From the NCBI GenBank assembly GCA_026936335.1, contig JAPMXV010000034.1:628001-692000 (forward strand): DNA of 64,000 bases, read 5' to 3'. The notes beneath the pieces were generated by a model. The model ran no database searches. It was not told the origin of the DNA and saw nothing but the letters and a program-made list of their open reading frames with translations. This document shows, in pieces, positions 40,140 to 51,003 of the stretch (positions are counted from its first letter, which is position 1; each line of letters opens with the position of its first letter). The stretch is from Mantamonas sphyraenae. Its lineage: Eukaryota; CRuMs; Mantamonadidae. The position numbers and the translations under genes are program-made.

Positions 40140-40381
40140 TGTGGTTCGCCCACAGCCAACTGCAGGTGTGCCATCATGACGCCCTCGTCGCTTCCATTGT
40201 CGCTCCCGCTGTCCTGTTCTCCACCTACCCGCTTCTGTTGGAACCACTGATAGAACATCTTGAACCGCTGCGCCCGCTGTGTCCATTCAGACGCCCCTTG
40301 CCCTGTCAACTCCTGCCCCAAATCCTGCAGCTGATCCCACTGCAGGTCTTGGCCGCCGTCGGTGCCGCCCGAGCCAGACAT
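40140..40381 (-). CDS. Probable first exon(s) of the helical-repeat gene
   Basis: From ATG 40381 the complement reads MSGSGGTDGGQDLQWDQL and then a plausible helix QRAQRFKMFYQWFQQKRV and an acidic stretch. A second coding-like piece in another frame (VQQRVAEAQVPRRKLGPNDT) follows at about 40053-40130. No other minus-strand gene fits between here and 39762, so I assign them to the same gene. Exact splice sites are not resolved. The stretch 39763-40052 shows CA-rich sequence and nothing else I can support. Confidence 0.4.
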
Positions 40382-40424
40382 GGTCCTTGTTCTGTGTGTC
40401 TGCGCCTGCGCGCACACCCCGACG

Positions 40425-41731
40425 ATGAGCAGCACCACAGCAGGCAACGCCGGCAGAAGCAGCAGCAGCGCGTCCAACATCAACATCTCCCAGAGCCAGG
40501 ACTCGGCCCTGCACCTTCAGGTCAAGGTCCAGACTGTCCTCGAGGCCGTCGTCCACCCCGTCGTCTTCTTCTCCATCCTCGACGCCCACGTCCGTCGCGG
40601 CGACAAGAAGCGTGTCATTGGCACCATCCTCGGCAAGCGCAAGGGACGCACCGTCATTGTCAGCGACTGCTTCCCGGTCCCGCACAAGGAGACCTCCGAC
40701 ATGGTGCGTTGGGGTGCCAGCAACCCCCGTTTGCCTCCACTTGGCCTCTGCCAATTTTGCCACACACAACCATGCTCCCGCCCTCCTTGCTGCATCCGCC
40801 CTCTGTGCACACCTTGTCTCTTTGCGCATTTCTTTCCTTGTCTCCATTCCTATTCCCTGGTGACACGTCGGCCCGTGTGTGTGGGTCCCTGTGACCTCTG
40901 CTTGTCGGCCAATCGATCCCCGCATGCGTGCCTACCGAGAAATCTCACCTCCTTTTTGCCGCTGACACGGGCGCCCGTCTGCCTCTCGTTGCCCCTCTTG
41001 CTGCCCCGTTGCTTTGGGCCATCTCTCAGGTCCAAGTGGACATGGAGTACCAGCGCCGCCGCCTCGAGCTGCACACGCAAAGCAATGCGGACGAGGAGAT
41101 CGTCGGCTGGTTCTCCACTGGCGACGAGATTACCGAGCACAGCAAGCTCATCCACGACTTTTACAGCGACGAGGTCAAACCTAACCTGGCTGTCCACTTG
41201 CAGCTCAACACAAACGTAGGCGAGGGTGCCATGCGTCTCAAGGCGTACACCTCGGCCAGCGTGGAGATCCAGTCCCGCTCCCTCGGCTACCACTTCCAGT
41301 CCATCGAAATGCAGATGGGCACCAGCGACGCCGAGCGCCTGGGCCTCGAATTTCTCGTCCAGGATGCCTCTGGCGACAAGGTCAACGCCAAAGGCAACGA
41401 ACTCGAGCAGCTCACTGCTTCCCTCGAGGAGCTTTACAGAATGCTCGAAATTGCCCAGGAGTACGTCAATCAGGTGCTTGAAGGCAGCATGGAGGAGCCT
41501 GACGAACAGATTGGCCAGTACCTCCTCCAGGCCGTCAACGCCGTCCCTGCCATCGAGCCCGAAACCTTTGAAAAGACCTTTGCCGACAACGTGCAGGACA
41601 TGCTCATGATCATGTATCTCAGCAAGCTCGCCAAGGCCCAGCTCGGCATCAGCAGCAAGCTCCAGACACTCGAGCGCGAGCCCAGCGTCGTCGACAGCAC
41701 TGCCGTCGCGGCCTCTGCCTCCGCCGAGTGA
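40425..41731 (+). CDS. EIF3F: Translation initiation factor eIF3 subunit f (MPN-domain)
   Basis: Exons 40425-40703 and 41030-41731 (326-nt phase-0 intron), about 326 residues. The MPN domain starts LQVKVQTVLEAVVHPVVFFSILDA and continues RVIGTILGKRKGRTVIVSDCFPVPH. Exon 2 has EEIVGWFSTGDEITEHSKLIHDFYS, the eIF3f form of the MPN motif. The zinc-binding JAMM set is not complete, as is usual for this non-catalytic subunit. The C-terminal half contains the helical eIF3f/CSN6-type tail (ELEQLTASLEELYRMLEIAQ). The factor is part of the eIF3 octamer in 43S preinitiation complexes. Its start is 43 bp from the divergent start of the helical-repeat gene. CSN6 is excluded by the WFSTG and length match. 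Confidence 0.92.
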
Positions 41732-41805
41732 TTTCTTGCCGCAACTTTCCACACGCGTGGGCGTGGAAGTGCTTGTGCGCCTTGGGGTCAAGTGGCGCAC
41801 ATGTG

Positions 41806-41858
41806 CACACACACACAAACACACAACACCACACACAAACACACACACACACACAAAC
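41806..41858 (+). repeat. CA-rich tract between eIF3f and ValRS genes
   Basis: An imperfect CACA/ACAAACAC run lies in the 196-bp gap between the convergent stops at 41731 and 41928. Confidence 0.7.
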
Positions 41859-41927
41859 CGTCAACGCAGAACACCAAGTCAATACAAAGCATGCTTTCTC
41901 AAGATGATCATCCATTCCTTTGTCGCT

Positions 41928-43754
41928 CTATGCACTCTTGATCTCCTCAAACTGCGCAATGTTCTCCTGCAGGGCACGGATCTCCTCCTGCATGACGGAC
42001 AGCTTCTCCTGGTCCTTGGCCTTGACGTTGTCCTTGACATTCTCCTGGTAGGCCGGGACCTGTGTCTTGGCCTCCAGAGCGTCATGGCGCTTCTGGACCG
42101 CAGCCAGGTTCTTGTTCAGCTTGGCAATCTCCTTGTCGACGTCAACGAGGTCCTTGATGTACAGGAAGATCTCGCAGTTCGGGATAATCGACAGCGCACA
42201 GCCCTTGGGCGGCTCCTCGCCGTCGGTCAGGACGTTGATCTCGGACGAGAACGTGGTCGACGCAATGGCAGCGGAGCCGTCGCGGAACAGGTCGACTTGG
42301 TCGGCCGAAGCCGGGCGCAGGAACGCAACCGTCTTTTGCTTGTTTGCCAGCTTGTACTGTGCGCGGACAGAGCGGATGCCCTTCATGATGTCCTGCAGCA
42401 TGACAAAGTCGGTCTCCAACTGTGCGTTGCTCCACTCGTCGTGGCCCTTGGGAAAGTCCGCAAGCATGATCGAGCGTGTCTCGTCTCCCGGGCGTCGCGG
42501 CAGGTGCTGCCACAATTCCTCCGTCAGGAACGGCATGAACGGGTGCAGCAGGCGCAGCGATGTGTCCATGCACGTGTACAGCGTGTTGCGGACGCTCGCA
42601 ATGGCCTCCTCCGTGGCGCCCTCGTTGCGCACCATGTCCTTGGCCATTTCCAGGAAGTTGTCACACAGGTCATACTGGAAGAACGAATGAATGCTGCTCG
42701 TCGCCTGGTCAAACAGGTAACCGGTCATGGCCTGGTCGTACGCAGTGACTGCAGAGTTGAGTTTGCTCAGGATCCACGCCTCGGCCATGTCTGCCGGTCC
42801 GGCGCTGCTCAGCTCGTTGTCCGCGGGCGTAAAGTCCTTGCCCAGCAGCTGCAGAATCAACTTCTGGCCGTTCCAGACCTTGTTGCAAAAGTGACGGTAC
42901 GACTCGACGCGCTTGATGTCCAGGTTAATGTCGTGCGTCTGCGAAACAAAGGCGCACAGCGAAAAGCGCAGCGCGTCTGTGCCACACCTCTCGATGCCGT
43001 CGGGGAAGTTCTCACGCTGGCCTTCGATGGCCTTGAGGATCTCCGACTCGGCCAGGTTACCGTTGTACAACTTCTGGTGCAGCTGCTCAAGCTCGATGCC
43101 CGAGATGACATCCAGCGGGTCGATGACGTTCCCCAAGCTCTTGCTCATCTTGCGCCCCTGCGCATCGCGAACCATCGGGTGCAGGTAAACCTGCTTGAAC
43201 GGCAGCTTGTCCGTCAGCTGCAGGCTCATCATAACCATGCGTGCGACCCAGAAGAACAGGATGTCGTGGCCCGTCTCCAGCAGCTGGTTCGGGAAGTACT
43301 TTGCGACGTCCTCCGTCTCCTCGGGCCAGCCCAGCATCGAGAACGGGAACAGGCCCGACGAGAACCATGTGTCCAGGACATCCGGGTCCTGACCGACCTC
43401 CAGGATATCCTCGTCGCTGCAGCCAAACTTGGCGCATGCCTTTTCCCTGGCCTCCTCCTCCGAGCGAGCTGCGATCCAGTACTCAGGCTTGACGTCCTGT
43501 GTGTTCCGACGGCGTGTGTTTGTGTGTGTGTGTGTGTGAGTGGATCCAGTCACCTTTTCGTTTCCTCCCCACGGCTGTGTGCCTCGGCATCCACAGACAC
43601 ACACCACACGTCTGGCTTTGGCGTTGTTCATATTTAAAAAGCTCGTTTGATATTGTCTCCTCAACGTGGACATTTGCCCGCGATCAGATAAAGCACATTA
43701 TCAATTGGATAATCCTCACAGAGCGCCAGCCCGACGTGTGTGACGTGTGTGTGT

Positions 43755-43797
<43 letters not shown>

Positions 43798-45827
43798 CGT
43801 GCGTGCGTACGTGTGCGTGTCCATCTCTTGCTCTCTTAAACAAAACTTACTCCAAACTGGTCCAGAGCGTCGTCCTGACCGCGAATGCTGACCCAGTAGG
43901 CCGGGACACGGTGGCCCCACCACAGCTGGCGCGAGACGCACCACGGGCGAATGTTGTCCAGGTAGTTGAACCAGGTGCTCTCGTGGCTCTTGGGAACCAG
44001 CTCCAGGTCGCCCTCGCGGACCGCGTCGGCGGCGCGCTTGGCCATCGTTGTGCAGTCGACAAACCACTGCGGCTTCAGGATGGGCTCAATGACGTCCTTG
44101 GAGCGGCTGCAGATACCCAGGCGCATCTCGTGCGGCTTGGTCGAGATGTACAGGCCCTTCTCCTTCAGCGCCTCGATGACTGCCTTGCGCGCCTCGAAGC
44201 GCATCATGCCCTCAAATTCCAGGGCGTTTGCGTTCATGGAACCGTCATCGTTCATGACGTTGATCATCTCCAGGTTGTGGCGCTTGCCGCACTCGTAATC
44301 GTTCGGGTCGTGCGCAGGCGTAACCTTGACCGCACCCGTACCAAACTCCATGTCGACCAGCTCCGAGTCCAGGACAATCGGGATCTCCTTGTTTGAGAAC
44401 GGGTGGATGACATACTTGCCGTGCAGGCTTGTGTAGCGCGGGTCCTCGGGGTGGACAGCGACGCCCGTGTCGCCCAGAATCGTTTCCGGACGCGTTGTGG
44501 AAACCTGCAGGTACTCGTCCTTGGTGCCTGCAACCTTGTACTTGAAATCAGTGATCTCTCCGAACACGTACTCGCCGTCGTGCTTGTAAACCTTGCGTGT
44601 TTTGGGCTGGTCCAGCGTGAGGTAGTCGACCTCAATGTCCGAAATGGCCGTGTTCAACTTGCAGCACCAGTTGACCAGGCGAGTGGAACGGTAGATGAGT
44701 CCCTCGTCAAACATACGAACAAACGCCTCCTTGACCGCGGTGCTCAGACGCTCGTCCATGGTGAAAACCTCGCGATCCCAATCGTACGAGCCGCCCAGGC
44801 TCTGCAGCTGCGTCGTGATCTTCTCGTGGTACTCATCCTTCCACTTCCAAACCTGGTCGACAAAGGCTTCGCGGCCCAGGTCGTGCCTCGTCTTCTGTTC
44901 CGTGCGCCACAGCTTCTTCTCGACAACAGTCTGCGTGGCAATGCCTGCGTGGTCCGTGCCCGGGTTCCACAGCGTGACGTGGCCTTGCATACGGTGCCAC
45001 CTGACCAACGCATCCTGGATGGCGTTTGTCAGCGCGTGGCCCAGATGCAGCGCGCCCGTGACGTTCGGCGGCGGAATGGGAATAACAAACTTCTCGGCCT
45101 CGTCCAGCTCCTGTGCGTTGGACGATTTGGCGTTGACCTCGGGCTTGAAGAAGCCCTGTCCCTTCCACCAGTCGTACCACGCTGCCTCGACGGCCAGCGG
45201 GTTGTAGGTCTTTTGCATCTCCTCCGGCAGATGCTTAAACTCGCCCTTGGGTGTGGTGTTCTCGTAAGGCTCGTCGTCCAGCACCTTCTTCTGCTTCTTG
45301 CCCTGGTTGGCCAGAATAGCCTGGCGCTTGGCCTCCTTCTTGGCCTCCTTGGCTGCACGAGCTGCATCCGCCTGAGTGTTGCCTCCTCCCTCTTTCTTCT
45401 TCTTGCCTCCCTTGCCCTTGCCCTTCTTGCCCTTCTTGTTGCCCGACACCACGTCCATGCCTGCCAGCTTCTTCAGCTCCAGCAGCTTGCTGATGGCTGC
45501 CTGGATGTCGCCCTCGGCTCCGCCCTTGATCAGGCGCACAATGTTCCCCTGCGCACCAACCGCCTCTGCGTACGCCTTTTTGCCCTCCTCGCTGTCCGCG
45601 CCGTGGCCCTCAGCCGTCGCAATGGCCGCCTCGACCTGTCCTTGCAGCGATTCGATACTCTCCTCTGTTGTGGACACTGTGCCGTTGCGTGTGCAGTCCG
45701 TGTGGGTGTCCGGTGCCTTGTGAGCCGCGCATGCGCCACAAATTCCTCCCATGCCCATTCTCCCCTCTCCCGCCCCACTCCCACGCCACGCTGCTTTTGC
45801 CCTGTCTCCTCGGGCCAACACACACAT
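41928..45827 (-). CDS. VARS: Valyl-tRNA synthetase
   Basis: Complement; exon 1 down to 43851, phase-0 intron 43497-43850 (354 nt), exon 2 43496-41928. Class Ia synthetase: HIGH motif GALHLGHAL, editing-domain VSTTRPETILGDTGVAVHP, CP segment SRQLWWGHRVPAYW (split soon after by the intron), and KMSKS loop GRKMSKSLGN. The C-terminus is an anticodon-binding domain plus the ValRS-specific coiled coil (KLNKNLAAVQKRHDAL). The enzyme charges tRNA-Val and deacylates Thr-tRNA-Val. The N-terminal Lys-rich extension (KKGKKGKGKGGKKKK) is typical of cytosolic eukaryotic forms. From ATG 45827 the product is about 1,181 residues. The true start may be ATG 45752, or an upstream exon spliced to ACAG|TGTCCACAACAG. 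Confidence 0.92.
43742..43806 (+). repeat. GT/GC microsatellite inside the ValRS intron
   Basis: A long (GT)n run followed by GCGT units. A second short (GT)n lies at about 43515-43538 in the same intron. Between them is an AT-richer stretch with TATTTAAAAAG; I see no gene in it. Confidence 0.8.
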
Positions 45828-46049
45828 CGCGCACACATCCACGCCTGGGTCACCACACCACGACCCCCGCTTCACATACTGTCTTGTTTCGGTGGCCCAA
45901 ATCGCGCACACTCCTCCCAGACCCTTTGACCTGCTCACCAATCCGCCGAAATCGACCCAGAGAGGAAAGCTCAAGACAGGCGAACGGCAGGGAAGTGTGC
46001 TTGCCAAACTTCGACTCCATTTCCCATCGCCCCACTGCATCCAATGCAA

Positions 46050-47078
46050 TCACGCAGCCGATGTCAAGCTCGACGTCGGCTGCGTTTTCAGCGGCCGCGG
46101 CTTGCGAGACACCTCGACCACAACAATCTCCACGGGGTCGGCCACCGGCTGCGACCGGGCATTGCTTGCTGCTGCCTGCGCTTCCAACATGTCCAGCACC
46201 GCGTTCAGCGAAGTGCGGTCGTTGTTCACCAGAGCTGTGTGCCGAGCAAGGCATGTGTCAGTGGCCATCTGTCCACACTTCCATCCGCGTCCCACTGCCA
46301 TTGCTTTTTCTCCTGCACACACGCTTTCCACGAACCCAACACCGATCCCGTTCCACTTACTCTGAAGGGTGAGCACCTTCAGATACAGGAGCCCATAATA
46401 CATCGAGCCGCCAAAGATGATGTCCACGATGGCTGCACCCACAGCGCACAGGGGGCACTGGGCCACCGAGTAGATGGCCAGTGCAGTATAGTACAGAGAG
46501 AAGAGGAGGACCATGCTCAGGAAAATCATCGTCACAAGCAGTAGGCCGCGGTGTTGAAACAGGCATCCGATGATGGCCAGAAGCACAAACATAAGCAGAA
46601 TCACACCCCAGAAGTACAGGCCCACGCTGAACGTCAGGATGGGTCCAGCCAGCTGCAGCAGGCAGAAAAACAGGAAGCCCGTGCGCAGTTTGCGAATCAG
46701 CGGCGTGGTCGGAATCATGTGCTGCGTCAGCGACTCGGGACACCGTGCAATCAGTGCGTCCAGAAAGGACAGCCTCTGTACACCCTCCTCTTCGCCCGCT
46801 TGTCCCGCTTGCCCTTCAGGCTCTCCTTGGCCGCCCTCCGCGTTCTCTTGTGCGCCTTCGTCGTTCACGTTTCCCTCTTCCCGGCCATCCTGCGACCCCC
46901 GTGCCGCCTGCTGGCTCTGCTGGCCGTTGTTCAATAATTCAATTGTGTCCATCTCCACCTCCTCCCGTCCCGCGTAGTCTCCTCCGTACCCGTCGTCGTC
47001 GTCGTCGTCGTCTACACTCCCACGCAGTTGCTGGAAGCCGTGCCCTGGGCGCATGCTGCAGAACCGCGAAAATGGCAA
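46050..47078 (-). CDS. Four-TM membrane protein of unknown function
   Basis: Complement of exons 47078-46361 and 46234-46050 (126-nt intron), about 300 residues. The N-terminal ~110 residues are acidic and disordered (an Asp run, then Glu/Gly/Gln-rich). After LIRKLRTG four hydrophobic segments follow closely: FLFFCLLQLAGPILTFSV, FWGVILLMFVLLAIIGCL, LLLVTMIFLSMVLLFSLYY and AVGAAIVDIIFGGSMYYGLLYL. The cytosolic tail (TSLNAVLDMLEAQAAAS) is short. The four-helix layout without obvious charged TM residues recalls small tetraspan membrane proteins, but no family signature is clear. ATG 47054 (MRPGHGFQQ), after an acceptor-like TTCTGCAG, is an equally good start. The 246 bp upstream hold a GA-repeat and nothing else. 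Confidence 0.72.
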   Translation of the reverse strand: MPFSRFCSMRPGHGFQQLRGSVDDDDDDDGYGGDYAGREEVEMDTIELLNNGQQSQQAARGSQDGREEGNVNDEGAQENAEGGQGEPEGQAGQAGEEEGVQRLSFLDALIARCPESLTQHMIPTTPLIRKLRTGFLFFCLLQLAGPILTFSVGLYFWGVILLMFVLLAIIGCLFQHRGLLLVTMIFLSMVLLFSLYYTALAIYSVAQCPLCAVGAAIVDIIFGGSMYYGLLYLKVLTLQSKWNGIGVGFVESVCAGEKAMAVGRGWKCGQMATDTCLARHTALVNNDRTSLNAVLDMLEAQAAASNARSQPVADPVEIVVVEVSRKPRPLKTQPTSSLTSAA

Positions 47079-47324
47079 GTGTCAGAAAGCGCGCCTCCTC
47101 ATTCCCTCCCGCTTGCCAACACACGCAAGCACACATGTGTGGATAAGTAGCTCAAGAACACCACTACAAGGGTTGTCGTCACGTCGGCAATGGCCGACTA
47201 TTCCGCAAAAATGCGTCATATCTTGCTTTTCTCATCATCGCTTCCACACATGCACACAGAGAGAGAGAGAGACAAGAGCCTCTGTCAACTCTGAAGCCCT
47301 TGAAGCCCTTGTTGCATTGTTCAC

Positions 47325-48926
47325 TCACATGCTACTGCCCGATGGCTGCGTTCCGCGTTGCGTTTGCTCCGCAGGCGCAGGCGCAGAAAACATCGCCCCT
47401 CTGTCCATCTCTGGCTCTTCCTCGTCCTCCTCGTCCTCCTCCTCTTCTTCTTCCTCCTCGTCCTCCTCTTCCTCTTCAATCCCACCTGCAAACACATACC
47501 GATTCGGGGCAACCCTGCGCGGTTCGTAGTCAATCCTCTCCCCGTCCATAAACTCGTTCCAGCCCATCTTTGCGCACACATATTTCACAATATCGTCGCA
47601 ATAACCCAACAGCTCAATATCAAAGCGGTCGGGATGGCCGACCACCTCGCGGTTGATCAGCACCTGCGGCACACGACTGTCAAGGTGCGACGTGATGGTG
47701 GCCACAGGCGCCACCTTCAGCGACGATCCCATCACAATAAGCAGATCTACCTTGGGCACATCCTCCTGCAGCGATTTGCCAAACGACGCCGGCAGTGATT
47801 CTCCAAAAAACACCACGTCTGGTTTCAAGATCGCCGCTTCGTCGTCCTCGTCGTCCTCGTCTTCATCGTCGTCGTTGCCCGCCCCTCGGCCACGCTCCTC
47901 TGCCTCTGCTTCACACACTTCACAATACGGAATGGACTGCGACATGATGTGCCTCCGGATGTCCTCGCCTGGCACTGTGCGTCTGCAACGTGTGCACGTC
48001 GCGGTTGCAAACGAGCCGTGACACGACACCACTCGCTCAATTCCTGCCACCTGTTCCAATGTATCGATGTTTTGTGTGTAGTCACGCAGAAGCTTGCCCT
48101 TGCGCTCCAGCAGCCGGATAAAGTGGTGGCTCGGCGACGGCTGGTACGCACCGGGAAAGATCTCCCGGGCAAAGTGGAAAAATGGGCGCGGGTCGCTGCG
48201 AAAGTACTCAATGTCAAACATGGCCTCGGGTTCAGGCAGGCCGTACCGGTCGTTCAGCGACTGGTAGATGCCGTCGTGCGAGCGGAAGTCTGGAATGCCA
48301 CAGCTCACAGAAACCCCAGCCCCACAAAGAACCATGATGTTGTTGCACGACGAAAGTAGCGCACACAGCGCGTCCATTGTGTTGTACTGCTCCAGCGGCT
48401 GTCGTGGCAGGTGCAGCATCTGTCCCTCGGCCATGGCCTGCAGAACCATGCGCAACATTCGTAGCAGGTAAAAGTCGCTGTACGACGGAGGCACATGGTG
48501 GGCTTCCAGTCCCACCTTGAGCAGCATCTGTCGCGGCGTCATCCCGTCTTCCAGCTGCTGCCGGATAAACTCGTCGATTTGGTCCGTGTTGACCGTGGGG
48601 CGCACGGGCGAGCTTGCGGGACTCACCTCGGGCGACTCGAACCCGTCAACCGCAGAGGATGACGACGACGACGACGACGTTGCTCTCTGGTAGTCATCCT
48701 CCCCTGGTTGTGTTGTGCTTTGCTCCACAGTGTGCGTTTGTACACGTGTCTCCACTTGTGTGGCCGTCTGCGCCTGACGTTCCTTGTCGCCCTCTGTGCG
48801 CTGTCGCTTCTGGGTCGTCAACTCTTCCTCTTCGTCCCCCACAACCACATGCGTCGTCTTTCTCCCTCCAGACATTCCCTGGATGCCACCCGCTTCGCGG
48901 TCCCTCTTGTTGCCACTTGTGGACAT
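47325..48926 (-). CDS. SIRT1: SIR2-family NAD-dependent deacetylase (SIRT1-type)
   Basis: 533 residues, complement, intronless. NAD-binding signature VLCGAGVSVSCGIPDFRS, then TQNIDTLEQVAGIERVVSCHGSF with the catalytic His (about residue 302). Zinc Cys pairs are CTRC and CEVC, separated by an acidic insert. VVFFGESLPASF, VMGSSLKVAPVA and the LINRE end segment are typical of class I sirtuins. A helical region before the core (IDEFIRQQLEDGMTPRQMLL) matches the SIRT1/Hst-type lead-in. The enzyme removes acyl groups from lysines of histones and other nuclear proteins. Basic N-terminal and acidic C-terminal tails are probably disordered. ATG 48941 would add five residues; 48926 is used to avoid crowding the divergent gene. 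Confidence 0.92.
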   Translation of the reverse strand: MSTSGNKRDREAGGIQGMSGGRKTTHVVVGDEEEELTTQKRQRTEGDKERQAQTATQVETRVQTHTVEQSTTQPGEDDYQRATSSSSSSSSAVDGFESPEVSPASSPVRPTVNTDQIDEFIRQQLEDGMTPRQMLLKVGLEAHHVPPSYSDFYLLRMLRMVLQAMAEGQMLHLPRQPLEQYNTMDALCALLSSCNNIMVLCGAGVSVSCGIPDFRSHDGIYQSLNDRYGLPEPEAMFDIEYFRSDPRPFFHFAREIFPGAYQPSPSHHFIRLLERKGKLLRDYTQNIDTLEQVAGIERVVSCHGSFATATCTRCRRTVPGEDIRRHIMSQSIPYCEVCEAEAEERGRGAGNDDDEDEDDEDDEAAILKPDVVFFGESLPASFGKSLQEDVPKVDLLIVMGSSLKVAPVATITSHLDSRVPQVLINREVVGHPDRFDIELLGYCDDIVKYVCAKMGWNEFMDGERIDYEPRRVAPNRYVFAGGIEEEEEDEEEEEEEEDEEDEEEPEMDRGAMFSAPAPAEQTQRGTQPSGSSM

Positions 48927-48967
48927 CCTTTCCTTGGCCATCCATGCGCATCGGCGCTGCCAACACG

Positions 48968-51001
48968 ATGTCGCTCTTTGCCTCGCCAGGTCGGGAACAC
49001 CGCACACGCTTTCTCAGTGACGACGAAGACGAAGACAATGACAGCGACAGCTACGACGCCGCCACCTCCTCACACCATGGTGACGACGGGAATGACGACG
49101 AACAGCCCACACATGGCTCCGTGTACCTGAGTTCGTCCGACGACGACGACGCTGGGGACGATCTCGCGTTTCTTCTCAACTCCAAACGCTTCCTACGCTA
49201 CCAACAGCAGACCAGCGCCCTTCTCCAGAGAGACCTGTTGCAGTCCGATGCCCAGCTCAGCGCAGGGGAGCACACTCCCGACGTTCAGATCAGACGCAGC
49301 CGCCGTCGCACAACACCTGGAAGCAGCACCCGCCGCTCCGTGTTTGGCCAGCTCCACGCTCGCTATGGACCCAACCAGAACCAAGAGGCAGACTACTCTA
49401 CAGAGCACAAACATACAGACACTGCGCCGACAGGCGTCGACAGCGATGACGAAATCGAGGCCGAGGTTCAGCGCGCTCTGCAGATCGTTCTCAACAGCGC
49501 CACAAAGAAACTGGAACCGCGCGCAAGAGAACACCGCCACCCACAGGACGACGACGAGGGTGAGCAGGCCACACAGGACGGCCCACAAGCACATCCATCT
49601 TCCCACGGCCCTTTCCACAGTCAGAGGCCTCTGACAAGCTCCACGGTGAGCAACGCCTCCTCGTCTTCCTCGGTCGCGGCCATGAACGACACACTTCTCC
49701 TCAGCATGCTGCAGCGGTTGCCGCCCCAGCGCGACACAAATGACACAACACAGCAAGAAAACGCACAAAGGAGCAGCACATCCACGTCCACGTCACACAC
49801 CAACTCTACCCAGCCCGCACAGGCACGTACTCCCCGCTCCGCAGTCGCTTGGATTGACAAGGTCGCCTCACCATCGAAGCGCTTCCACTTTGATGGAGAG
49901 GATGTCAGCCCATCGGCAACTCACAAACGGCACAGCGCTCGGCATGGCCATGGCAACTCGTCATCATCACACATACCTGCATACGACCGGCTAAACGACA
50001 CAACGTCTACGTCGGACTCGTCGTACACCTCCGACGAGGAAGACGATTACGACGAGCCTGCGTCGCATACACACTCCTTTCCAGGCTCCACGCATGCGTC
50101 TCCTGGTGCGCTCAATCGCAGTCATGGTGTGAAAAGTCCAAGCAAGCGCAAGATGGACCTGAGCAGAAAGCACAGATACCGTCGTGGCCCACACAGTGCA
50201 CGCGGAAACAAACAGCACCACGGAAACAAGAGTGGCAGCAGTGCAGGACGCTCGCGAACAAGTCCAGGCGCAAAGAACCACGGCAAACTCAGCCAGTTTC
50301 AGATCGGCCAAACAAAAGTCATCCGCGCACTGGAGAAACAGGTCCGCGAGCAGAAGCTGGAAATGGAAGCCATGCAAAGGGGCATGGAAAAAGATGCCAA
50401 ACTCATACGCCGCTATCGCTCCACCATCCGCGTGCAACAGCGGCAGATCAGTCAGATGGAAAGCGCCGTCGATCAGGTGCGCTTCCATGAGAGCGTACAA
50501 TCCAAACAATCTATCGACGAGCTGCTCCAGACACAGCAAGACCAACACGACGCACTCATGGACAGCCAGAAACGTGAACAGCGAACACAGGAGCTAAACC
50601 GCAAGCTGCGGGCAAAACTCAATTCCATGAAGAAGGAGCTACAGGAGCGCATCGACGAACGCACAGAGATGAACAAGACCATCAAACACTACGAAAAGTT
50701 GCTGGACACGGCACACAAACAGGTGGTGGAGGTGGAGAAACGCCTCGGCGCACTGGCGCAAGAAAACGCAGACGTCATTCAGGAGAATCGCCAGCTGCGC
50801 AACAGACTGGATGAGTTTCAACAGCAGCAACGCGCGTTTATCTCTGTCGCCCAGCAGGTCAACGATGCCATGGAACAGCAGCGCCATCCCAAGTCCCCGC
50901 CATCGCCTCGTCGCACAGCCACGCACAACGTGCACTGGGAAGATGTCCTCAACGAGTCCACCAACGTGTTGTCCTCCATTGATGCAGTCATTGAATCCTA
51001 G
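48968..51001 (+). CDS. Coiled-coil protein with disordered acidic N-terminus
   Basis: 677 residues, no intron. Residues 1-430 are disordered and rich in Ser, Asp, His, Arg and Thr (LSDDEDEDNDSDSYD near the start). Two short motifs stand out: SAVAWIDKVASPSKRFHF and SHGVKSPSKRKMDL, both containing SPSKR, possible phospho- or CDK sites. From about 450 to 640 a long coiled coil follows (VIRALEKQVREQKLEMEAMQ to ENRQLRNRLDEFQQQQ). The tail reads NVHWEDVLNESTNVLSSI. A cytoskeletal or centrosomal scaffold would look like this, but I cannot assign a family. It is divergent from SIR2 across 41 bp. Its stop is 2 bp from the convergent kinase stop. Confidence 0.75.
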   Translation: MSLFASPGREHRTRFLSDDEDEDNDSDSYDAATSSHHGDDGNDDEQPTHGSVYLSSSDDDDAGDDLAFLLNSKRFLRYQQQTSALLQRDLLQSDAQLSAGEHTPDVQIRRSRRRTTPGSSTRRSVFGQLHARYGPNQNQEADYSTEHKHTDTAPTGVDSDDEIEAEVQRALQIVLNSATKKLEPRAREHRHPQDDDEGEQATQDGPQAHPSSHGPFHSQRPLTSSTVSNASSSSSVAAMNDTLLLSMLQRLPPQRDTNDTTQQENAQRSSTSTSTSHTNSTQPAQARTPRSAVAWIDKVASPSKRFHFDGEDVSPSATHKRHSARHGHGNSSSSHIPAYDRLNDTTSTSDSSYTSDEEDDYDEPASHTHSFPGSTHASPGALNRSHGVKSPSKRKMDLSRKHRYRRGPHSARGNKQHHGNKSGSSAGRSRTSPGAKNHGKLSQFQIGQTKVIRALEKQVREQKLEMEAMQRGMEKDAKLIRRYRSTIRVQQRQISQMESAVDQVRFHESVQSKQSIDELLQTQQDQHDALMDSQKREQRTQELNRKLRAKLNSMKKELQERIDERTEMNKTIKHYEKLLDTAHKQVVEVEKRLGALAQENADVIQENRQLRNRLDEFQQQQRAFISVAQQVNDAMEQQRHPKSPPSPRRTATHNVHWEDVLNESTNVLSSIDAVIES

Positions 51002-51003
51002 GC

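Noticed and set aside
48614-48967. Upstream extension of the coiled-coil protein to a 795-aa ORF
   Set aside because: It overlaps the conserved SIR2 gene on the other strand; ATG 48968 begins the plausible acidic N-terminus.
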